A stretch of DNA of 64,000 bases from Dipteris shenzhenensis (Eukaryota; Polypodiophyta; Polypodiopsida; Gleicheniales), in NCBI GenBank assembly GCA_047967505.1, contig CM106540.1, one strand, 5' to 3'. The position numbers and the translations under genes were made by a program. This document shows positions 54,986-64,000 of this stretch, one piece after another. The notes beneath the pieces are model-generated. The model was given only the letters and a program-made list of their open reading frames with translations. It did no database searches and had not been told where the DNA came from. How positions within the stretch are numbered: the first letter of the stretch is position 1; each line of letters begins with the position of its first letter.

Positions 54986-57573
54986 TTCCAATTCTGTGTT
55001 GCAACCTACTTACATTTTAGATGGCTCATGTTAGAAAGAAAAGGAAGATCGAGCATTTGGATGTTAATCGACTTCAAAAGAAGACATTTAAGAATGATAT
55101 TGTCAAGTTCTTGATGACTATTGATAAGGAAATCATCGAGACCACTTTTTCAACAATGGTCAAAGTGGAGTCTGAGATCTCATGACCACCATGGCAAAGT
55201 GAGGAGTAAGGGTCCTTTGTGAAAGATTTATAGATGTCTTCCTAAAAGACTTTGGTGATCAATACATGCACCACTTTCATGCTAGAGAGTCAACGATGTC
55301 TCGGTCAAATAGATCAAGACATCCTTAGCTACAATACAAAGTGGAAAGGTCCAACCATAGATGCAAGAGTTTCTTACATCAAGGATGCATCGTGTGCCTT
55401 CAAAGTCAAAGAGAATGCATCCTCCTCCACTTCATATGTTCACCCACATCTGCTTCCTCCATAAGCACCAATTCTCCCACCACAAGCTGTCATTCCACAT
55501 CCTCCTCACCATTCCCCTTTCGTTCCTCCATGTCCACTAGTCCTCCTCCCATTCATTGCACCAGATCCCCCACATCCTCAACCACATTCACACCCACCAT
55601 ACTTTATAGGTCTGTCATCATATTCTTCGGTATGCCCTCTCCCACCTTATGCTCCTAGTTTTGTACCATCATATCTACATGCCGTTGTACCACCTGTCAC
55701 TTGCTCTGATTATTTCCCCTTTCCCACACAATCATCCACACCTGCGCCTGCAACTACACTTTTTTGTCCCATTGACTTCATCACCTACAATGCCAAATGA
55801 ACCCACCAAAGCTGCTATGCATTCACAACCCGATCATGATTGAAGCCAAAGAGGCTTGTGCTCCAATTTCTTCAATGTAAAGATGTTAAGTTCACACCTC
55901 ACGCAACAGTGGGGGCACAAGCTAGTGTGCAAATGTAATGCAAATGTAAGCCGGTGTAACATCCTTATCTCCCCATTCAATCAAAGAAAGGTATATGCTT
56001 GGAAGGTTTTAAAGGGAGGAAAACCATATGAGGAGTTGCAAGCCATATCTTCAGAAGAGGCAACATGCTTGAGAAACTTGCATCATCTGAGAATCATCTG
56101 CCCTCAGTGGTGTCATTCTTGATAGGGAACCAATGCTTATATTTTCTTATTGGAACAAAACCACCTCGATCAATGGCTCATGTATCTCAAGCATGATGGG
56201 AAGCGGCAATAATTGTTGAGACACTGAGATGAGTTGAATATGCCTTCTAGAGCTCCATGTGTTCAAGAACATGTTTTGGATCTCTTACATGCCATTGTGT
56301 GCATGATGCACTTCATGCATTAATGCAATGTCCTACATAATGATTTGCATGCGAAAAACATTTTTTTACACTCCTCTGAGTCCCTCAGAGGCATATGGGA
56401 GCATGAGACTTATAGATTTTTGAATCATGATGCTATAGTATCATGATAAGCAATTTGTTGGATTGTAAACTTTGATTTCTTTGTGGGATCGATATGCTGC
56501 TCGGCCATGTTAGTCTGCGCCACTGTTAGTCTGCATGGCAACTCTCCGAACTGCCTCCTTCTCTCTAAATTGCCTCTGGCCCTTCGCTAGCTATCGTGTG
56601 GTAGGTACACGTGTGGTGTCTTGCCCCGTTAGATATGCACCGCCATGCCTTCTACCAAACTCGCTGTCACACGTTTACCTTGCCTCGGGTCTCCCTCCTT
56701 AGCGGTGCCACGTGGTAGGCCTGCGCACTTCAACTGTCTAGCAACCTTGAGGCCTTCATAGTTGCCTATTCTAACCATGGTGGCTGTCCAATGCCACCTC
56801 ATCTGCTCATCCTCAGTCTCTCTCTGTTGTGTGCCATGTGGTGTTTCTCTTCTTTGCATCCTTCTCCTCCATCCTCCAAACTCTAGAGCTCTCCCTCGAA
56901 GCTCCCTCCTTCACCCCCGAAGCTCTAGAATGCATCCCTTAACCTGCCCATACCTACCATGTGGCAGATCTGGGATTAGCTGCCATAAGAAATATAAGAG
57001 ATGGCTCCTAATTAAATGTTTATCCTAAGCTAAATTGGGGGAATGCTTTGTTAGTGGCTTGATCTTTGTACTCCTAAGTTATGTGCGCCTAATTAATCTA
57101 CTGCCCCCTTAAAATTTTATTTTCTCCCTCTGCCATCCTCCCCTCATTGGCTTTGTTCACTATCATTGCCCTCGCTAGCTCTATCCCTCCTCTTGTGTTG
57201 CCCATCACCCCTCCTTCGCCATCCCTCCTCTGCTATGGCATGCCCTTCCCTTGCCTACCCTTGCCTCCCCTCACCTCTCCTCACATGATTGCCCCTCCCC
57301 CTTAGCCCTCTCCCTCCCCTTGATCTTCTACCCCATTCTCCCTCCTCTCCTTATTCCACTCCCCTTATCTACCCACACCATCTCCCTTCCCTCCTTTTGG
57401 CTGCACCATCCCCCTCTCTGCCTGCTCAATCTCCCTCCCCTTCTTGTGGTTGTATTGGCAACTATGCAAGGAGTCGTGCAGGCCAAGTAGATTGCAAAGA
57501 GGGGGCGAAGGCGAGCAAGATTGTGAGGATGATTGTGTTATGTTAGGTGAGGCTTTGCTCAACTTCTTTGTAA
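54986..57573. other. Unassigned, with weak frames and pyrimidine-rich tracts
   Basis: 55021-55185 encodes a 54-residue basic peptide (MAHVRKKRKIEHLDVNRLQK), and 55250-55800 a Pro/Ser/Thr-rich stretch. These could be a gag remnant but show no diagnostic motif. 57120-57450 is C/T-rich with CCCTCCCC runs. Confidence 0.4.
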
Positions 57574-58013
57574 GTACATGCCAAGTGCACTGATTGATTT
57601 GTACAAATGCAAATTTGGAAGTTGAAACTTCTATGTTTTTTGAATCATAGGAATATTTTGCACCAAAAATGAAAAATATGGGTGCTTGAACTATGCTCAT
57701 GGCGTTTGTATAGACAAAGTTATGAAATTTTTAGGATTCTGAAGCCCTTCCGCAGTTCGTGACACTCCATGCTCATCACATTCCTCAGAAATCCAAGCGC
57801 ATAGCTGAAGTAGGTACATGCCAAGTGCACTGATTGATTTGTACAAATGCAAATTTGGAAGTTGAAACTTCTATGTTTTTTGAATCATAGGAATATTTTG
57901 CACCAAAAGTGAAAAATATGGGTGCTTGAACTATGCTCATGGCGTTTGTATAGACAAAGTTATGAAATTTTTAGGATTCTGAAGCCCTTCTGCAGTTCGT
58001 GACACTCCATGCC
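57574..58013. repeat. Near-identical direct repeat, 200 bp at 240-bp spacing
   Basis: 57574-57773 and 57814-58013 differ at about two positions. The 40 bp between belong to the first unit only. Confidence 0.93.
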
Positions 58014-58170
58014 AACCAAAGTCCCATGTGGCAACGACGGAGATGAGTGACTGTGCCAACTAACAGGAGTAAATGGGAGGTGCAGAGGGAATCTGCAAAT
58101 GCCATGTGTCACGACTGCAATAGCACATAAGACTAATCAAGAGGACAGACAAACACGTGAACTAGACAAA

Positions 58171-58295
58171 CACGGGCCAGACGAACCAGACTGACATGCG
58201 GGCCAATAAAGTGGCAGGCCATAGCTCAAGTCGCCTAGTAAAGTGACATACACGGGCTAGACGGACCAGACTAACATGCGGGCCAATAAAGAGGC
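58171..58295. repeat. Two-copy 45-bp repeat at 80-bp spacing
   Basis: CACGGGCCAGACGAACCAGA at 58171 and its variant at 58251, each running to GCGGGCCAATAAAG.GGC. Confidence 0.85.
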
Positions 58296-58497
58296 GGCTA
58301 ACAGGCGAGATGCGTGGCCTGCAAAATTTGACACGGCACACAGCCACACACCAGCCAATTAGAAGATGCGGACATACGACATGGCAGTGTAGTATACGGT
58401 AACATAAGGCCGCGCACAATGTCCGATCAGCAGCAACATCAACATGACTACGACATCTGACTAAGGGTCACGACTGGTGCATGAGGGACCACTAGAC

Positions 58498-58547
58498 TCT
58501 AGAGAGAGAGGTAGAAAGAGAGAGAGAGAGAGTACACACACACAGGT

Positions 58548-58593
<46 letters not shown>

Positions 58594-58611
58594 AGAGAGG
58601 TGGAGAGAGGG

Positions 58612-58646
<35 letters not shown>

Positions 58647-58693
58647 GGGAGGGAGAGAGGGAGAAACACACACACACACATACACACAAAAGT

Positions 58694-58724
<31 letters not shown>

Positions 58725-58755
58725 CAGAGAGGGAGGGAGGGAGGGAGGGAGGGGG

Positions 58756-58835
<80 letters not shown>

Positions 58836-58861
58836 CACACACACACACAGGTGAATAGAGG

Positions 58862-58907
<46 letters not shown>

Positions 58908-58914
58908 GGGGAAG

Positions 58915-58981
<67 letters not shown>

Positions 58982-59050
58982 GGAGAGGGAGAAACACACA
59001 CACATACACACACACACAGAGGTGGAGAGAGAGGTAGAGGGGGAGAGGGA

Positions 59051-59089
<39 letters not shown>

Positions 59090-59266
59090 GGAGAGAGAAG
59101 TTGGTATATATATATATATATATACATACATGCATGCATGCATACATACATACATACATACATACATGTAGATAGCCAGACACACAGAGAGAGAGAGAGA
59201 GAGGTGGAGAGAGAAGTAGGTATAGACACACACACATACACACACACACACAGAGGTAGAGAGGTG

Positions 59267-59308
<42 letters not shown>

Positions 59309-59417
59309 AAGAGACATGGAGAGAGAAGTAGGTATGTATACATATAGATATATATATGTGTGTGTGTATATATCTGTGTGTGTGTGTGTGTGTGTATATA
59401 TATGTGTGTGTGTGTGC

Positions 59418-59464
<47 letters not shown>

Positions 59465-59658
59465 GACAGACAGATAGACAGATAGATAGAGAGAGAGAGA
59501 GGTAGATAGAGAGAGAGAGGTGGAGAGAAGTAGGTATGTATACATATATATAGAGAGAGAGAGACAGACAAATAGATAGACAGAGAGATAGAGAGAGAGA
59601 GAGGTAGAGAGAGGTAGAGAGGTGGAAAGAGAGAGAGAGAGGTGGAGAGAGAAGTAGG

Positions 59659-59693
<35 letters not shown>

Positions 59694-59763
59694 GTGGAGA
59701 GACAAGTAGGCATATATATACACACACACACGTGTGCACGCACGCACGCATGCACACACATAG

Positions 59764-59795
<32 letters not shown>

Positions 59796-59800
59796 AGAGG
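58498..59800. repeat. 1.3-kb compound microsatellite (GA, CA, TA, TG, G-runs)
   Basis: Almost pure purine on the plus strand from 58498 to about 59100, with short CA tracts. TA and ATAC/ATGC tracts follow at 59104-59165. GT and TA blocks lie at 59355-59460, and GA again to 59800. It opens very long Leu/Ser/Tyr-rich minus-strand frames that are artefacts of the repeat. Confidence 0.97.
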
Positions 59801-59893
59801 GGGGCGAGAGAGAGAAAGAGAGAAAGGGAGGGACCGGGGTGGAGGGGGGGGGCGAGAGGAGAGGACTGTGTTGGAAAGGTCACCTCCCCATCT

Positions 59894-59913
59894 ATAAGCC
59901 CCCATATGAGGAG
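59894..59913 (+). promoter_or_regulatory. Conserved U3 box shared across LTR families
   Basis: ATAAGCCCCCATATGAGGAG, close to the LTR start. The same string, with 0-3 changes, occurs at 63048-63067, 2375-2394 and 4044-4063 (both minus), 18751-18771, and 14366-14387 (minus). A regulatory role is inferred. Confidence 0.5.
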
Positions 59914-60297
59914 AGCATAGGGGAGGGAGACCTAGGGCAGTGCCCAACAAGAAAAGAGAGAAAGGGGCTACCACATAGATAGCATCATGTCTGGCATGAG
60001 GGTAGCACATCTAGGACTGTTAAGGGCAGGACACAGGGCCAGGAAAGTACGGAGTAGAAGCAAGACAGTCTGGGACAGATTGCGGAGGATCTAAGACATG
60101 GAGGCGCACTGTTTGCAGAGGCGCAGACATGGCAGGGAGTGCAGGCTCAGATCTGCAGCAAGGAATGTGACTGGCAGTGGGGAGGTGGCAGGCCTTTTAT
60201 AGGCTGCATATTTGCCTTGAATGGAGGGCCAAAAGCCCTGGAAGTTTGGGCCATAAAAGGCCTGAATTGTGAGCCCTTTAAGGGCGGTTTTTCCCAA

Positions 60298-60382
60298 GCA
60301 GTCTGGTCGGTTTTCATACAGACTAGGTCGGTTTTTGTACAGACTGGGTCAGTTTTTGGCCAGGTCCTTGAGGGCTATATAA
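60298..60382 (+). promoter_or_regulatory. LTR promoter: three tandem boxes and TATA
   Basis: Three direct copies of CAGACTGGGTCGGTTTTTGT-like sequence (about 60298-60360) lie just upstream of TATATAA at 60376-60382. The 3' LTR repeats this arrangement (63452-63515, TATATAA 63531-63537). Confidence 0.65.
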
Positions 60383-60916
60383 GGGGGCCATTCAAGCCTC
60401 ATTTCAGCATCATCTGGAGCAGCAATTCCACCAGCAGAAGGAGCAGCAGCAGGGCTATCTTTGGGCCTACAATCAGAAGGAGAAAGTAGTACCTTGTGCT
60501 GTAGACTTAGCTTTTGCAGGAAGCTGCCCACCTAGACTGGTTTCCAGATAGCAAGGTGGAGAAGATCATTCTAGACGGAAAGTCTACTCACGCTCGAGGT
60601 GGAGCACGCGGACTCTAGTCTAGAGATAGCCAGCAGATAGGAGAAGGACTTTTGTGGTAAGATCAGAGGACCACACCACTGGTGGGACTCTGGATCTATC
60701 TCTTTTGTATTGTGTCCATAGTGGAGGACGAAAATATATTATTTGGTGGTTTCTCTATCTGATTGGTTCATTGTCTATTAATGAGTCTGCACACCTATTG
60801 AATGCACATAAGTAAAGAAGTCTGTGATTCCACACCCACACCGCACACTGTGTGAGCTCCTGGGCATTACTATAAGTCTTCCGCTACGTGTACCCTCTAT
60901 TGGGTATTTTCTAACA

Positions 60917-60928
60917 TGGTATCAGAGC
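60917..60928 (+). other. Primer binding site
   Basis: TGGTATCAGAGC, complementary to the 3' end of initiator tRNA-Met and the usual plant copia PBS, directly after the LTR. Confidence 0.9.
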
Positions 60929-61099
60929 CCAAGTAGGAGGCTCACAGGTGTGGGAGCCTGAAGGCAGGGACCTTGCTGAAGGACGACCCTGATTCAGAAG
61001 CTCTAGGGAATCGACTTCCACGATTGAAGGATTGTGCCCTTGTGAAAAGGAGGGTGACTCAGGTTCAGTCAGTGCGTCAGAGTTCTGGTTTACTGCATT

Positions 61100-62695
61100 T
61101 TGAGTTTGGTTGACTTTGCTATATACAGCAGAGATGTCGCGACAGCCTCTTCAGCCCCTGCTATCCCTTCCTCCTCCTCCAGTTTTCTCTCTTTCACTAT
61201 CCCTAACTTTGGAGAGTCTGGGAACCTGGACGGGACTAATTACCCGATCTGGAAAGTGAAGATCCGGAGTCATTTAGTGGCTCAGAAGTTGTGGAAGCTG
61301 ACCACGGGAGAGGAGTCGAAGCCGGAAGACATGGTGGACACTAAAGGGAAGGTACTCATGGCAGTAGACAGAGACGAGCTTGAAGCTTGGGAAGAAAGAG
61401 ATGCCCATGCCCTGGCAATAATCATAGGGACTACGGCGGACTCTGTTCTTCTGCATATCCAGCTGGCCGAGACGTCAGTAGAGGCGTGGGCCACCCTGAA
61501 GGATCTATACGAGACAGATAATACCTCCCGGATTGTGCTTCTTCAGCATCAACTCTACAATCTTGATATGGAAGAAGGCGATACGGTACATAGCCATTTG
61601 ACGAAGGTCAAGGTGGTGCGGGATCAGCTGGCAGCAATTGGTCAAAAGACAGACTCATGCCATCTGGCCTTGATGGTACTGAGAAGATTGCCTCAGAGTT
61701 TCAAGAGCTTTGTTACGGCTGTGACAGCAGGATAGAGGACCAAACCTCTGACATTTGAGGAGTTGTGTCCCTTACTGCTACAGGAGGAAGCTCGGGAGAA
61801 GCTCTACAACGAGGACAAAGATGACAAGGCGATGCTGGTAAAAGATTCCGTAGGTAAGGGAAAGGGCAAGCCTAACAGTGGCAAGTCCAATAAAGATGAC
61901 TCTGATGACGAGGGGACTTCGAAGAGGAAGCACAAGAAGAAGTGTTTCTATTGTGATATGCCCGGACATTTTGCAAAAGACTGCAGAAAGAAAAAGGCGG
62001 ATCTGAAAAACAAACAGGAGTCTGACCCAGATTCAGAGGGAAAGGCCAAAGCTAATGTGGTAATCGAAGAATTGTTCCTGGTAACATCACCGAGTGTTAC
62101 CGAGGTCAGGTATGTTGATCCCGAAATCACAGTAAGGATGTCTGACATAGAGAGTTGGGTCGACGAGGAGTCAGATGCCTTTGTGAAGGTGAAGGACAGT
62201 ATGGAGCGCTTGGTACCTTCCAGGTGTATAGCTGTTGACACTGACACGAGGGTGGATTCCATGGAAAGCCCTAGGGTCTCATGGTCAGATGGGTGCTGGA
62301 CTTCAGAAGGGGACAGTACAGGATTACACAGGATCTTGGCAGGTGCCTCATTGAGGTACAGGATTTGCTTTCAGAGTGAACATTCAGGCAGTACAATAGT
62401 CTGGTATGTATTTGATATTCTGCATTTGAGCCTTTCTAGTATGCTGTGGAGAGATTCTGCTCTTCATTTGTCTCAGGTGATAAGAGATTGGAAGGAATTG
62501 GCCTTCTTCAAAGGCAGAAGGGGAAGTTTTGGTGCTTCTTCAAATCTCGGACGTAGATTGCTAGAAGGTGGTGGACAAAGAGTACTGAAGCCAGAAGAGT
62601 ACCTGCTTGAGAACTCAGCGAGAGTTCATAGTCCAGGTTATCTGGATAAATTCATTGGTTACAGACCTTGCCAAAGGAAGGACGGGTTGAAATAG
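61100..62695 (+). pseudogene. Family-1 copia gag with in-frame TAG and no usable start
   Basis: The capsid-type domain is seen as NLDGTNYPIWKVKIRSHLVA, SVEAWATLKDLYETDNTSRI, LLQHQLYNLDMEEGDTVHSH and VLRRLPQSFKSFVTAVTAG. TAG at 61733 then interrupts, and the same frame goes on with RTKPLTFEELCPLLLQEEAR and a zinc knuckle CFYCDMPGHFAKDC (61943-61984). The gag frame has no ATG upstream of the domain; the ATG at 61134 is out of frame, so a small indel near 61140-61190 is likely. After about 62300 the frame no longer looks like gag. Pol is entirely absent. Confidence 0.85.
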
Positions 62696-63022
62696 ACCCT
62701 CAGAGCATGGTGCCTGGAAGACTCCAGGTTGTTCACTCATTATGAGGGGGACGACTGGAAGATCGTGACGGCTGGATTGCTCAAGTTCAGAGGCAGGAAT
62801 GCGACTGAAGGAGGTGGTACCAAGAGGTGCTACCAGAGATGGACCTGTGTACCACGATGGTGTGCAGAAGCAGAACCGGACCTGGTGGAGCAAGAGCCAC
62901 TGGATGAAAAGCCAGGAAAAGATTTTGACACCGAAAGGTTCCAGAGGACTACGACCAGGGAGTTACTGGAGCATCTTCATCGATGTGTTGGCATTGGGCT
63001 GAGATGAGTCGGTGAGAGGGGG
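62696..63022 (+). other. Family-1 3' internal region and polypurine tract
   Basis: HLHRCVGIGLR near 62975 is the relic of the C-terminal end of copia RNase H (compare HLHRLGIGLKK in family 2 at 18630). This shows that pol was deleted internally. GAGAGGGGG adjoins the LTR. Confidence 0.65.
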
Positions 63023-64000
63023 TGTTGGAAAGGTCACCTCCCCATCTGTAAGCCCCCATATGAGGAGAGCATAGGGGAGGGAGACCTAGGGCAGTGCCCA
63101 ACAGGAAAAGAGAGAAAGGGGCTACCACATAGATAGCATCATGGCTGGCATGAGGGCAGCACATCTAGGACTGTTAAGGGCAGGACACAGGGCCAGGAAA
63201 GTACGGAGCAGAAGCAAGACAGTCTGGGACAGATTGCGGAGGATCTAAGACATGGAGGCGCACTATTTGCAAAGGTGCAGACATGGCAGGGAGTGCAGGA
63301 TCAGATCTGCAGCAAGGAATGTGACTGGCAGTGGGGAGGTGGCAGGCCTTTTATAGGCTGCATATTTGCCTTGAATGGAGGGCCAAAAGCCCTGGAAGTT
63401 TGGGCCATAAAAGGCCTGAATTGTGAGCCCTTTAAGGGCGGTTTTTCCCAAGCAGTCTGGTCGGTTTTCATACAGACTGGGTCGGTTTTTGTACAGACTG
63501 GGTCGGTTTTTTGGCTAGGTCCTTGAGGGCTATATAAGGGGGCCATTCAGGCCTCATTTCAGCATCATCTGGAGTAGCAATTCCACCAGCAGAAGGAGCA
63601 GCAGCAGGGCTATCTTTGGGCCTACAGTCAGAAGGAGAAAGTAGTACCTTGTGCTGCAGACTTAGCTTGCAGGAAGCTGCCCACCTAGATTGGTTTCCAG
63701 ACAGCAAGGTGGAGAAGATCATTCTAGACGGAAAGTCTACTTACGCTCGAGGTGGAGCACCCGGACTCTAGTCTAGAGATAGCCAGCAGATAGGAGAAGG
63801 ACTTTTGTGGTAAGATCAGAGGACCACACCACTGGTGGGACTCTGGATCTATCTCTTTTGTATTGTGTCCATAGTTGAGGACGGAAATATATTATTTGGT
63901 GGTTTCTCTATCTGATTGGTTCATTGTCTATTAATGAGTCTACACACCTATTGAATGCACATAAGTAAAGAAGTCTGTGATTCCACACCCACACCGCACA
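63023..64000 (+). repeat. Family-1 3' LTR, truncated by window end
   Basis: Starts TGTTGGAAAGG. It differs from the 5' LTR at scattered positions only and lacks about the last 70 bp. Confidence 0.92.

Larger units (their letters stand above)
59869..60916 (+). repeat. Family-1 5' LTR
   Basis: TGTTGGAAAGG...TTCTAACA, 1048 bp. It is nearly identical to 63023-64000 over the shared part. Confidence 0.92.
59869..64000 (+). mobile_element. Gag-only Ty1/copia element (family 1), 3' end beyond window
   Basis: 5' LTR 59869-60916, PBS 60917-60928, a roughly 2.1-kb interior holding gag but no protease, integrase or RT, a polypurine tract (GAGAGGGGG, 63014-63022), and 3' LTR from 63023, cut by the window end. 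It belongs to the family of 1122-4088, in opposite orientation. The right target duplication cannot be seen. Confidence 0.9.

Noticed and set aside
55252-55843. Pro/Ser/Thr-rich frames as a cell-wall protein gene
   Set aside because: The frames are short and broken by stops, with no signal peptide or SPPP-type repeats. At most they are a gag remnant.
58461-60010. Minus-strand frames of 432, 463 and 503 codons rich in Leu, Ser, Tyr and His
   Set aside because: All three frames stay open because the sequence is GA/CA/TA microsatellite. The peptides are pure repeat translation with no domain.
1-64000. A prokaryotic operon or defence system
   Set aside because: There are no ribosome-binding-site-led gene clusters. 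Splice sites, plant LTR elements and microsatellites show plant nuclear DNA.

Overview
This is nuclear DNA of a land plant with a large, repeat-choked genome. The evidence is two exons of a TORTIFOLIA1/SPIRAL2-like microtubule-associated protein gene, plant-type Ty1/copia and Ty3/gypsy elements primed by initiator tRNA-Met, and long microsatellites. The lineage cannot be fixed from the window. Nothing looks prokaryotic, organellar or viral, and no tRNA, rRNA or CRISPR locus was seen.

Layout. 1-5062: a decayed chromovirus-like gypsy pol on the minus strand, split by a compact copia element (1122-4088, TSD AAAAA), then intron-like sequence. 5063-6420: the last two exons of the TORTIFOLIA1-like gene, the only host gene I can support. 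6421-9417: downstream sequence, a poly-G run, microsatellites and a MITE-like inverted-repeat unit. 9418-17464: a very old retroelement with zinc knuckles and protease, broken by a minus-strand copia (13718-16310). 17465-19426: a 5'-truncated copia ending in its 3' LTR. 19430-20948: a minus-strand Helitron Rep fragment. 22072-30090: a decayed gypsy element (G2).

32137-44452 is bounded by the two LTRs of one minus-strand copia (copia-A, TSD ATCAC). Its coding region has been replaced by a nearly intact gypsy (G1, 2124-codon ORF plus a second overlapping ORF) and a gag-only copia (copia-B). 45690-52530 holds a LINE 3' end and a third gypsy (G3), which is split by another gag-fragment element (TRIM-C, TSD AATTG). 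After unrecognised AT-rich sequence, tandem repeats and about 1.3 kb of GA/CA/TA microsatellite, the window ends in a gag-only copia (59869-64000+) of the same family as the element at 1122-4088.

The most interesting signal is shared by the three gypsy elements G1, G2 and G3. Each carries, downstream of integrase, the same two-part extra module: an ORF with a conserved Leu-Pro-Trp domain, followed by a long coiled-coil ORF. In G1 both are open. The first is fused in frame to pol and overlaps the second by 53 bp in another frame. Copies this diverged sharing the module implies it was selected during the elements' life. I cannot name its function.
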